In this document: in pieces, positions 17,538 through 25,220 of the stretch | Layout: each line of letters opens with the position of its first letter | Numbering within the stretch: the first letter of the stretch is position 1 | Source of the DNA: a virus | Virus record (IMG/VR): IMGVR_UViG_3300020573_000309 | Coordinates: 1 to 31,054 of that record | Reading direction: 5' to 3' (one strand) | DNA: 31,054 nucleotides | Notes under the pieces: generated by a model | The model's database searches: none | Seen by the model: the letters and a program-made list of their open reading frames with translations, nothing else | Told to the model about the DNA's origin: nothing | Position numbers and translations under genes: made by a program

Positions 17538-18278
17538 ATGGAAAAATTACCAATTAGTATAGGAATATTATCCTGGCATAGTGGACAAGTATTAGTAGAT
17601 ACACTAACTACATATTACGAAAATGGTTTATTGGATATGGTAAACGATGTTACTATTCTATTTCAGGAAGTCACACCACAAGATATGGAAATTGCAAGAC
17701 ATTTTGGATTGGATTTCATAGGTTTACAAAAGAACATTGGAATAGGTCAAGCATTTATTAGATTAACCGAAAACGCAAAAGAGGATTATGTTTTAGTATT
17801 AGAACATGATTGGAATTTGATTGAGGATAAACAAACTACATACGATAGATTAAAAAGAAGTTATCAAGCAATTGAAATGGGATTGGATGTTGTTCGTTTA
17901 AGACATAGAGCAAATCCAGGCAACCCACATTTTTCATTTAGACACAAGGGTAAAGAACTTACTTATTATGATGATGAAATCGGTTGTCAATCTCCACACT
18001 TATTGGATTCATTGCATTGGTTAGACCCATCCGTTGAATTTCCTGATTTAATTAAAAAATCGGAAGATATGTTTTGGACTACCTCTCGTTATGGTAATTG
18101 GACAAACAATCCATGTCTTTATAAAAAACAATTTTATTTAGATGTAGTTAGACCATTTGCAGGAGAAGGTATTGCATTAGAAGGAAACATTAGTAAGTGG
18201 TGGGCACAACAGGAATATAAAGTTGGACATGGTGAAGGATTATTTAAACACAATGATTGGCAAAAATATGGAAAATAA
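17538..18278 (+). CDS. Glycosyltransferase-like protein, GT-A, with EHDW motif
   Basis: A 246-residue GT-A-like transferase. The start PISIGILSWHSGQVLVDTL and E89-H90-D91-W92 (YVLVLEHDWNLI) give the nucleotide-sugar site, with H in place of one acidic residue of DxD. The C-terminal part has a tryptophan-rich stretch (FWTTSRYGNWTNNP) and EGNISKWW. The last 13 codons plus the stop occur a second time, at 22264-22305, with only synonymous differences. The gene lies two bases behind the previous one. The 13-codon reading that overlaps its end (18268-18309) is probably not a gene by itself. Confidence 0.78.
   Translation: MEKLPISIGILSWHSGQVLVDTLTTYYENGLLDMVNDVTILFQEVTPQDMEIARHFGLDFIGLQKNIGIGQAFIRLTENAKEDYVLVLEHDWNLIEDKQTTYDRLKRSYQAIEMGLDVVRLRHRANPGNPHFSFRHKGKELTYYDDEIGCQSPHLLDSLHWLDPSVEFPDLIKKSEDMFWTTSRYGNWTNNPCLYKKQFYLDVVRPFAGEGIALEGNISKWWAQQEYKVGHGEGLFKHNDWQKYGK
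18237..18278 (+). repeat. Direct repeat, copy 1: 3' end of the EHDW glycosyltransferase
   Basis: 42 bases coding GLFKHNDWQKYGK and stop. Copy 2 is at 22264-22305. By eye the two differ at five positions, all at third codon positions and all synonymous. In both copies an ATG in another frame overlaps the last codons: at 18268 here it opens a 13-codon reading, in copy 2 at 22295 it opens the long transferase/methyltransferase gene. Confidence 0.85.
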
Positions 18279-18312
18279 AAAAACAACATTTAAAGAATAT
18301 ATAAAATAAAAT

Positions 18313-19599
18313 ATGATATATTTAAATAATATTAAGGGATTGGTAGGAAACCATGTAGCACCTTATATTTACAATGCAAAAACATTTGAAGCAGGTAAAA
18401 CGCCAATTTACTATTCAGGCCCATATTGGGATAACAAAGAAATAGAAGCAGCAATTGATACTTTCTTAAATGGTAAATGGATTACCGCAGGTGAAAAAGT
18501 TTATAAGTTTGAAAATAAATTTAGTAAAAAAATCAATGTTAAACATTCGCATATGGTTAATTCAGGTAGTTCTGCTAACTTAGTATTAATAGCTGCATTA
18601 AAGAAAAGATTTAATTGGGCAGATGATGATGAAATTATTGTATCATCAGTCGGATTTCCGACTACAATTTCAGTATTGTATCAGCATAGATTAAAGCCGA
18701 TATTTATTGACATTGAGTGGGATACATTAAACTTTGATTTAAACCAAATTGAATCAAAAATTACTGAAAAAACAAAAGGTATATTTGTATCACCTGTTTT
18801 AGGTAATCCTCCAGATATGGATAGATTGCAAGAGATTGCCGATAAGTATGATTTAAAGATAATTGGTGATAATTGTGATTCTTTGGGTACAAAATGGAAT
18901 GATAAACCATTAACTGACTACTATGTGGCATTTTCAAATTCATTCTATCCTGCACATCATATATCCACGGGTGAAGGTGGAATGATTTGTACAAACGATG
19001 ATGAACTGAAAGCATTATTTGTAAGTTATTCATGGTGGGGTAGAGATTGTTATTGTATCGGTTCTGCAAACTTATTACCATGTGGAACTTGTGGAAATAG
19101 ATTTGACAAATGGTTAGAAAACTACGATGATGTAATTGACCATAAATATGTTTTCAGTAATATGGGTTATAATTTAAAACCATTGGATTTACAAGGAGCA
19201 ATTGGAATTGTTCAATTAGAAAAATTAGATGAAATTGAAACAAATAGACGAAGAAGTAAAGAAAGACTTACTCAAATATTTGTTAACAATATACCTGGAT
19301 TAAGAGCTCCATCCAAATTAGATAAAGCTGACCCATGTTGGTTTGGAACACCATTTATTTGTGACGAACCAGAATTAAAACATAGATTGGTTACATTTTT
19401 AGAGGAAAATAAAATTCAAACAAGAAACTACTTTGCAGGAAATATTTTATTACATCCAGGATACGCATTCTTAGATGATTTTAAAAATTATCCAGAAGCA
19501 AACAAAGTATTAGATAAGGTATTCTTTATTGGAGCAGCACCTCATTATACTGATATGGTATTTGATTATATTGAAGAAGTTGTTAAAAAATTCAAATAA
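18313..19599 (+). CDS. rfbH: RfbH-type sugar-nucleotide 3-dehydratase (DegT/DnrJ/EryC1 family, PMP- and Fe-S-dependent)
   Basis: A 428-residue DegT-family protein that matches RfbH/DdhC (E1), the CDP-6-deoxy-4-hexulose 3-dehydratase that removes the C3 hydroxyl to start 3,6-dideoxyhexose synthesis. In NSFYPAHHISTGEGG the PLP-linking lysine of aminotransferases is replaced by H215, as in E1 (H220). Cysteines C188, C246 and C248 reproduce the C-x57-C-x1-C spacing that I recall for the [2Fe-2S] ligands of E1, with C257 or C260 as the fourth. The block RFDKWLENYDDVIDHKYVFS, then NMGYNLKPLDLQGAIGIVQLEKLD, is also RfbH-like. ColD, the other His-type dehydratase, lacks the cysteines. E1 needs a reductase partner (E3), which is not in the window. 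It starts a four-gene sugar module. Confidence 0.9.
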   Translation: MIYLNNIKGLVGNHVAPYIYNAKTFEAGKTPIYYSGPYWDNKEIEAAIDTFLNGKWITAGEKVYKFENKFSKKINVKHSHMVNSGSSANLVLIAALKKRFNWADDDEIIVSSVGFPTTISVLYQHRLKPIFIDIEWDTLNFDLNQIESKITEKTKGIFVSPVLGNPPDMDRLQEIADKYDLKIIGDNCDSLGTKWNDKPLTDYYVAFSNSFYPAHHISTGEGGMICTNDDELKALFVSYSWWGRDCYCIGSANLLPCGTCGNRFDKWLENYDDVIDHKYVFSNMGYNLKPLDLQGAIGIVQLEKLDEIETNRRRSKERLTQIFVNNIPGLRAPSKLDKADPCWFGTPFICDEPELKHRLVTFLEENKIQTRNYFAGNILLHPGYAFLDDFKNYPEANKVLDKVFFIGAAPHYTDMVFDYIEEVVKKFK

Positions 19600-20285
19600 T
19601 GAAGGTATTGGTTTTGGGAGATGGTTTACTTGGTTCCGAAATAGTTAGACAAACTAATTGGGATTGTATATCTCGTAAAAGGGATGCATTTAATATAAAT
19701 GATGAATCTACTTTTTCAAAATTATTAGGATACGATATCATTATAAATTGTATTGCAAACACAGACACATATTCTATTGACAAAAATTCACATTGGAATA
19801 CGAACTATAAAGCAGTTTACAATCTTATAAACTTTTGTAATTCAAATAACATAAAATTAGTTCATATTGGAACAGATTATTTATTTGCAAACAATATAAA
19901 TAAAAATGCAACCGAAGAAGATGTGCCGGTTCATTGTGAAAATTGGTATTCTTATACTAAATTGTTGGGAGATGGCATAATTCAATTATTATCTAATAAT
20001 TATTTAATATGTAGATGTACTCACAAACCATATCCATTTCCATTTGAAAAAGCATTTGTAGATAGAATTGGTAATTTTGATTATACACATAAAATAGCAG
20101 AACTAATAATTAAATTAATAAACGCAAACGAATCAGGAATATATCACGTTGGAACGGAATCAAAATCAATATATGATTTAGTTCATATAGATTTTCCAAA
20201 TGTAATGCCGGTAAATGTTCCAGATGGTTATCCAAAAAATACATCATTTTCAATCGATAAGTTAAATAAATTTTTAAATAAATGA
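19599..20285 (+). CDS. Short NAD(P)-dependent sugar reductase, RmlD-like (extended SDR)
   Basis: A 228-residue SDR of the RmlD (dTDP-4-dehydrorhamnose reductase) kind. The nucleotide-binding G7-x-G9-x2-G12 (LGDGLLGSE) and the catalytic T92 (HIGTDYLF) with Y117-x3-K121 (WYSYTKLLGD) are visible. The N-cap NCIANTD is typical. It is about 60 residues shorter than usual RmlD, mainly in the C-terminal substrate domain. It would reduce a 4-keto sugar nucleotide, a plausible last step for the product of the 3-dehydratase next to it. It overlaps both neighbours, by one and four bases. Confidence 0.85.
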   Translation: MKVLVLGDGLLGSEIVRQTNWDCISRKRDAFNINDESTFSKLLGYDIIINCIANTDTYSIDKNSHWNTNYKAVYNLINFCNSNNIKLVHIGTDYLFANNINKNATEEDVPVHCENWYSYTKLLGDGIIQLLSNNYLICRCTHKPYPFPFEKAFVDRIGNFDYTHKIAELIIKLINANESGIYHVGTESKSIYDLVHIDFPNVMPVNVPDGYPKNTSFSIDKLNKFLNK

Positions 20286-21508
20286 AAGAATTTACAGAAA
20301 TTGTAAAATGTCCAATAACAGATGATACGGAATATATAACTTATTTTGACTTAGGTGAATTTCCTCTAGTTAATAATTTATGTGCTACCAGAGAAGAATC
20401 AATAAATTGTAAAAGATTTCCACTTAAAGTTAATTTATTTACTAAATCAAATTTATCAGTATTAAGTCATTCGGTAAATAGTGAATTGATGTTTAGTAAC
20501 TATCTTTTTAAATCGGAAGTAAATATACCATATATTCATCATTGTGAAAAAATGTTTGATTACATATCCGGATTAACAAAACTACACTATAACGATTGTA
20601 TAGTCGATATTGGAGGAAATGATGGAACATTATTACAAGCATTCAAAAAAATGTCAAATATCAGATTACATTATTTGAACATTGACCCATCTAAAAATTT
20701 AGCAAAACTTTCGGAAGCAAAGGGAATACCCGTATTGAACGATTTCTTTTCATTAGAAACCGCAAAGAAAGTTGGGGGTAAAGTAAAAGTAATAACATCT
20801 ACGAATGTATTTCAACACCTGAAAGATACCAATTCATTTGCAGATGGTGTACACCATTTATTAGAAGATGATGGAATATGGTTGTTAGAATTTCCCTATT
20901 GGATACATGATTTAGAAACTAACCAATTTGACCAAATCTATCATGAGCATGTTTATTACTATTCAGTTAATTCATTAAAATTAATGATGGAAAAACATGG
21001 TTTTAGAATTATTAGAGCTGAAAAACAAAACATACATGGTGGAACTTTAAGATTGGTAATGATAAAGCAAACTTTTAATATTGAAGCAGATGATTCATTG
21101 GATTCAATTATAAAAAACGAAAAAAATTATGATTTGGAATATTATAAAAATTGGGGCAAGGATGTTTATATGCATTTAGATAAGTGTAAAGATATAATCA
21201 AACAACTTAAATCGGAAGGTAAAAATATTGCAGCATTTGGTGCAGGTGCCAAAGGTTGTGTTTTCTTAAATACTTGTGGTATTACCGATTCCGAAATTGA
21301 CTTCATAATTGATGATACGGATATTAAACAAGGTAAATATATGCCAGGTACGGGTATTAAAATAGTTGGCAGAGAATTTGTTAAATCCAAAAAAATTGAC
21401 TATATTGTAGTGTTAGCACATAATTTTGCCGATTACATCATTGATAGTTTTAAAAATGATTATGACGGAAAGTTTATAACATTTTTACCAGAAATTAAAA
21501 TTATATAA
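20282..21508 (+). CDS. Sugar C-methyltransferase, TylC3/NovU-like, with degenerate zinc site
   Basis: A 408-residue SAM-dependent methyltransferase with the three-part layout of deoxysugar C-methyltransferases (TylC3, NovU): an N-terminal substrate domain, a class I MTase domain (motif I IVDIGGNDGTLL) and a C-terminal Rossmann-like domain (NIAAFGAGAKGCVFLNTC). The signature segments FDQIYHEHVYYYSVNSL and HGGTLRLV are clear. These enzymes add a methyl group to a carbon next to a 4-keto group. The N-terminal domain normally carries four zinc cysteines in two C-x2-C pairs. Here only C10 of KCPITDD remains, and the second pair is absent (NLFTKSNLSVL). It follows the RmlD-like gene with a four-base overlap. 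Confidence 0.88.
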   Translation: MKEFTEIVKCPITDDTEYITYFDLGEFPLVNNLCATREESINCKRFPLKVNLFTKSNLSVLSHSVNSELMFSNYLFKSEVNIPYIHHCEKMFDYISGLTKLHYNDCIVDIGGNDGTLLQAFKKMSNIRLHYLNIDPSKNLAKLSEAKGIPVLNDFFSLETAKKVGGKVKVITSTNVFQHLKDTNSFADGVHHLLEDDGIWLLEFPYWIHDLETNQFDQIYHEHVYYYSVNSLKLMMEKHGFRIIRAEKQNIHGGTLRLVMIKQTFNIEADDSLDSIIKNEKNYDLEYYKNWGKDVYMHLDKCKDIIKQLKSEGKNIAAFGAGAKGCVFLNTCGITDSEIDFIIDDTDIKQGKYMPGTGIKIVGREFVKSKKIDYIVVLAHNFADYIIDSFKNDYDGKFITFLPEIKII

Positions 21509-22164
21509 TGTATTTACCTACTCCATACAAAATCAATTACGATACACAAAAGTATCCATTTAGAGAAATAGTTTCACAAATGTTAGAGGTATGGGATGGC
21601 GATACCATTCCATTAGAAGATTTACATTTATTGGAAAAATATGATACCTTTATTAAAGGAACCGAACAATCTACAAAATGGCATAAAATGTATTATGATA
21701 AATTTGCAAAAGAATTTTATCCACTATATTTTGAATTGATAAAAGAATTAAAAGAAAAATTTGAATATGATGAAATAATTTATCAAAAAATACCAACATT
21801 TAGAATACAATTCGCAGAAGGTAATTTGGGTGTATTTGAATGGCATAAAGACAGAAGTTATAATCATGGTACATCGGAAGTAAATTTTTGGATGCCGTTT
21901 GTAAATACCAATGAACAAAATACTATATGGATGGAGAGTAAAGAGGATAAAGATGATTATGCGCCATATAAAGTAAACTATGGTGAAATATTAGTATTTG
22001 ATGGTGCAAATTTACAACATGGTAATAAACCAAACGAAAGTGGTGAAACCAGAGTATCAGTTGATTTTAGATTAGTTGACCCAAATAAATTCATACCAAA
22101 TCAAAATGGTTCAATATATATGAAAACCAAATTTGATATCGGTGGTTATTTTGAAAAGATATAA
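21508..22164 (+). CDS. Phytanoyl-CoA dioxygenase-like / StrG-like 2-oxoglutarate oxygenase
   Basis: A 218-residue Fe(II)/2-oxoglutarate oxygenase. The metal triad is H113-x-D115 (FEWHKDRSY) and H171 (NLQHGNKPNESGETRVS), with R182 as the likely 2-oxoglutarate anchor. The stretches NFWMPFVNTNEQNTIWMESK and YGEILVFDGANLQHG resemble StrG of streptomycin biosynthesis, an oxygenase-type protein found in sugar clusters. It probably hydroxylates or oxidises the sugar made by the preceding three genes, with which it overlaps at its start codon (TAATG). It ends the sugar module, and a gap with a promoter-like element follows. Confidence 0.82.
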   Translation: MYLPTPYKINYDTQKYPFREIVSQMLEVWDGDTIPLEDLHLLEKYDTFIKGTEQSTKWHKMYYDKFAKEFYPLYFELIKELKEKFEYDEIIYQKIPTFRIQFAEGNLGVFEWHKDRSYNHGTSEVNFWMPFVNTNEQNTIWMESKEDKDDYAPYKVNYGEILVFDGANLQHGNKPNESGETRVSVDFRLVDPNKFIPNQNGSIYMKTKFDIGGYFEKI

Positions 22165-22180
22165 TATGACAAACAAAAGA

Positions 22181-22211
22181 TTTGGTAATATCAAAAATTA
22201 TTAGTAAATTA
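22181..22211 (+). promoter_or_regulatory. Putative Bacteroidota-type promoter upstream of the fusion gene
   Basis: TTTGG at 22181-22185, a 19-base spacer and TAAATTA at 22205-22211, differing by one base from the -7 box of the elements at 7123 and 10281. The same ATT is found at spacer positions 12-14. It lies in the longest gap of the window and would transcribe the tail relic and the gene at 22295. Confidence 0.55.
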
Positions 22212-22239
22212 GATGAAACAAAAAATAATATGAGTATTA

Positions 22240-22305
22240 ATGAAAGTAGGTATAAATATTGCAGGATTATTCAAACATAACGACTGGCAAAAATATGGTA
22301 AATAA
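22240..22305 (+). pseudogene. 21-codon reading containing the duplicated tail of the EHDW glycosyltransferase
   Basis: From the ATG at 22240 a short frame runs to TAA at 22305. After nine codons (MKVGINIAG, with the G shared) it becomes GLFKHNDWQKYGK, the exact C-terminal peptide of the transferase at 17538. It is best read as the relic 3' end of a lost or replaced paralogous transferase gene, since the DNA differs only at synonymous sites. A second short frame from 22230 runs through the same bases in another phase. The last 11 bases overlap the start of the gene at 22295. A functional micropeptide is possible but unsupported. Confidence 0.6.
22264..22305 (+). repeat. Direct repeat, copy 2: duplicated glycosyltransferase 3' end
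   Basis: Partner of 18237-18278. The two copies bracket the sugar module at 18313-22164, which makes the module look like a cassette inserted at, or exchanged through, this short homology. Confidence 0.82.
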
Positions 22306-23665
22306 TAAAATATTAGTTTGTATTGCGTTTCATAATAATATAGATAGAATACAATATATTAAAAAAGTAATTGAAAATTATAATAATTATCAATTAGATG
22401 TAGATATAATTGTGGATACAAATGAAACACTGGAATTAAATGTAAAAACAGTTGTACATAAGTTAGAACATCCATATCATCTTACATATATGCACCGAAA
22501 GCATTTTATAGATAATATTGATGTTTATGATTATTTTATGTATGTAGAGGATGATATGTTAGTACCATATGATTCATTTAATGAATATATCAATAACTTT
22601 GGTACATTGTGGAATATGGGATGTGTTCCATCTTTTATTAGGATTGAATCATATAACGATAGGCAATTTGTAACAGATATTATTAATAAACAAAACATTG
22701 AACCGATTATCGTAAATAATAAAATGTTTACTACATTGAGTGAACCATATCACGCTTTTTGGATTATGCCACAAAAACAATTAAAAGAATCTATAAATTA
22801 CAATTTTACGGATTTAAATACATCACGTGAAGATGCAGCATCTTATCCAATGTGGACATTAAATAAACGGCCATTGATTAGAATTGAAAATAATAAAATA
22901 AGTGAATTATGTTATTCATATCATTTAGCAAATAATTATGCATCGAATCCAGATACACGATTTGGAAAAATAGAAGTTAAAGATATTTTTAAAATAAATA
23001 ATATGATAGATAACACACAAGACAAGTTGATTATTGAACAAGAAAATTCAATAGTAAAAAGATATGATTTAGTAAATTATATTATAAATAAATATGAGTT
23101 TAAAGACTACTTAGAAATAGGTGTAGCATTTGGGCATTGTATTAGAAAAATAGAAGCACTAAATAAGGATGGTGTTGACCCCGTAGTAGAAGAAAATGTT
23201 ACTTGTCCAGAAATAAATTACAAAATGGGTTCTAATGAATTTTTTGCACTACCTGAAATAGCTAATAAAAAATATGATGTTATTTTTATAGATGGATTAC
23301 ATCATTCAGAACAAGTTGATATTGATATTAAAAATGCGTTAGAACATTTAAACGATGGTGGTTTTATATTTTTACACGATTGTAATCCATGCTCATATGA
23401 TTCACAATTAGTACCTAGACAAGCAGTTGCGTGGAATGGTGATGTTTGGAAATCTATTGTAAAATTAAGACATTTGGATATAAATTTAGATATATCAGTA
23501 GTTAATACTGATTATGGTGTAGGTGTGATTTCAAAAGGAAAAAATACACCAATTGATAGGTTCACATTAGAAGAATCTTTAAATTGGAATACTTTTGCAA
23601 GTGATAGAAAATATTTTTTAAACCTATTAGAAATTGATGAATTTTTTGATAAATATTCTTATTAA
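22295..23665 (+). CDS. Bifunctional protein: GT-A glycosyltransferase fused to class I methyltransferase
   Basis: A 457-residue two-domain protein. Residues 1-230 are GT-A-like: NKILVCIAFHNNIDRIQYI opens the nucleotide-binding half, and E85-D86-D87 (FMYVEDDMLVPYD) is the DxD equivalent. Residues about 260-450 form a SAM-dependent methyltransferase (Methyltransf_24-like), with YLEIGVAFGH near residue 273 for SAM binding and DVIFIDGLHHSEQ near residue 330, then GGFIFLHDCNP. I start at the ATG at 22295; the frame is open 36 bases further up, but a TTG there and the repeat argue against it. A transferase that adds and caps a sugar by methylation is the natural reading. Confidence 0.82.
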   Translation: MVNNKILVCIAFHNNIDRIQYIKKVIENYNNYQLDVDIIVDTNETLELNVKTVVHKLEHPYHLTYMHRKHFIDNIDVYDYFMYVEDDMLVPYDSFNEYINNFGTLWNMGCVPSFIRIESYNDRQFVTDIINKQNIEPIIVNNKMFTTLSEPYHAFWIMPQKQLKESINYNFTDLNTSREDAASYPMWTLNKRPLIRIENNKISELCYSYHLANNYASNPDTRFGKIEVKDIFKINNMIDNTQDKLIIEQENSIVKRYDLVNYIINKYEFKDYLEIGVAFGHCIRKIEALNKDGVDPVVEENVTCPEINYKMGSNEFFALPEIANKKYDVIFIDGLHHSEQVDIDIKNALEHLNDGGFIFLHDCNPCSYDSQLVPRQAVAWNGDVWKSIVKLRHLDINLDISVVNTDYGVGVISKGKNTPIDRFTLEESLNWNTFASDRKYFLNLLEIDEFFDKYSY

Positions 23666-23673
23666 AATATACT

Positions 23674-24465
23674 ATGAATAAGTGGTTAAATGCATATCTT
23701 TGGGGTTATAAAAATTGGGAAGCAGCTGATAATTCCTTGCGTAAATTCAGAGAGTTCTATCCTGATGGGGATATTTATATTAGTGTAGATGATAATGGTG
23801 ATTTTGAAAATTATACAAAAATAGCTGAAAAATATAATGCAGAATGTTATAAAAATCCATTTCAAATAGGATATCCTGGTAATTTTCAAAATCATAAAAG
23901 TGATAGAGAATGTTGGCCAAAAGATAACGCATTACTTTGGTGTGATAACATATATTGGGCCTGTAAAAAATCGGATTCTAAATTTATGGTTGTCTTAGAA
24001 GAAGATAGTTTTATTATCAAACCAATCAGTATTATTAAAAATAGAGAATTTGGAATATCAGTTTTAGAATATAATGCAAATATAATAACAGAAACTATAT
24101 TAAATATAATAGAACAAGTGGGGGGTAATACTAATGTTCCGTTAAATATATTTGGCAACAAAGGATATGGTGCTAGTGGTGGGTTTATTATAGATTGTCA
24201 AAAATGGATTTGGAGTTGGGAAAAGTTTAGACGGATATTAGAATTAAATTATGATACCATTGCATTGCATGATAAAATTATTGGTTGGCCAGATTGTTTA
24301 GGACAACTGGTCATTATGGCGGGTGGATATGATGTTATTCAAAATACACAAATGGTACAAGCTTGGTATCACGAACGACCAGATTTATATCCCAACTATA
24401 CCAATTGGAAAAACTACGAAATAGTTGATTATTTAAAAGATATAGAAGAAATTAAAAAGTTATAA
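23674..24465 (+). CDS. Glycosyltransferase-like protein, GT-A type
   Basis: A 263-residue protein. The start WLNAYLWGYKNWEAADNSL and DIYISVDDNGDF suggest a nucleotide-sugar fold, and E109-E110-D111 (FMVVLEEDSFI) sits where DxD is expected. GYGASGGFIIDC and a distal HERPDLYPNY complete the acceptor side. I do not recognise a named family, and the call rests on this motif order and the context. It ends with a one-base overlap with the next gene. Confidence 0.66.
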   Translation: MNKWLNAYLWGYKNWEAADNSLRKFREFYPDGDIYISVDDNGDFENYTKIAEKYNAECYKNPFQIGYPGNFQNHKSDRECWPKDNALLWCDNIYWACKKSDSKFMVVLEEDSFIIKPISIIKNREFGISVLEYNANIITETILNIIEQVGGNTNVPLNIFGNKGYGASGGFIIDCQKWIWSWEKFRRILELNYDTIALHDKIIGWPDCLGQLVIMAGGYDVIQNTQMVQAWYHERPDLYPNYTNWKNYEIVDYLKDIEEIKKL

Positions 24466-25220
24466 TGAAAGATTTAGTTATATCAGCAATAGCAAACTAT
24501 TTGCCAGAAAAGATTAAATTATACATTGAATCACTAAACGATTGTGGTTACGATGGTGATAAGGTGATGATATGCTATAACATACCAAAAGAAACAATTG
24601 ATTATTTAACAGATAAAGGTTGGGAATGTTATGGTGCTGAATTACAAGGTCATCCTCATATGAGAAGATTAATTGATATGTGGTGGTTCTTACAGAATGA
24701 TGTGAGAGAATGGAATCATATAATTACAACTGATGTTAGAGATATAGTGTGGCAAACAAATCCATCCAATTGGTTAGAACAAAATCTTAAAACGGAAATA
24801 CTATGTGCTTCCGAATGTGTGACATATGAAAATGAAGCATGGGGTTATAAAAATATACACGAAGGATACGGCCCGATGTTTTGGGAATGGATAAAACCAA
24901 ATATGATAGGAAATGTTGGAGTAATTGCCGGAAAATATAAATCGGTAAAAGATTTGTTAATGTTAAATTGGTTAGTATCACAATCAGGAGATGTAAGACA
25001 TTTCACCGACCAAAGTTCTTTTAATTTTATTATATCAAATAATTTAGTAAAAGATAAAATTGATATTAACTCCAACTTTGCATTACAAGTTGGAACTACA
25101 AAGATTGATTTTAAAATAGAAAATGATTTAGTTATGAACGGTGATGTTCCATTTGTATTAGTACATCAATACGATAGAAATTCAGAATTAAATACTTTAA
25201 TAACAAACAAATACAAATAA
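24465..25220 (+). CDS. Glycosyltransferase-like protein, GT-A type with TDVRD motif
   Basis: A 251-residue protein. The segment HIITTDVRDIVWQTNP (D90, D93) is the DxxD variant seen in a group of nucleotide-diphospho-sugar transferases where the chain continues into an acceptor loop. Later GNVGVIAGKYKSVKDLLMLNW and a Gln/Ser-rich HFTDQSSFNFI support the same fold. An upstream YLPEKIKLYIESL helix fits a GT-A entry. Acceptor and donor are unknown. It overlaps the neighbours at both ends by one base. Confidence 0.7.
   Translation: MKDLVISAIANYLPEKIKLYIESLNDCGYDGDKVMICYNIPKETIDYLTDKGWECYGAELQGHPHMRRLIDMWWFLQNDVREWNHIITTDVRDIVWQTNPSNWLEQNLKTEILCASECVTYENEAWGYKNIHEGYGPMFWEWIKPNMIGNVGVIAGKYKSVKDLLMLNWLVSQSGDVRHFTDQSSFNFIISNNLVKDKIDINSNFALQVGTTKIDFKIENDLVMNGDVPFVLVHQYDRNSELNTLITNKYK

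Noticed and set aside
18268-18309. 13-codon frame overlapping the transferase end
   Set aside because: Too short and without support. It is mentioned only because it parallels the start of the gene at 22295 in the second repeat copy.
22251-22258. TATAAATA, identical to the T4 late promoter core
   Set aside because: The same octamer occurs within genes (for example near 23084 and 25589) and is expected by chance several times in DNA this AT-rich, so it is not evidence for a late promoter.
22259-22294. Upstream start for the fusion gene
   Set aside because: The TTG at 22259 lies in the duplicated tail region, which reads in another frame as the conserved peptide. The ATG at 22295 begins immediately before the first strand of the GT-A domain.
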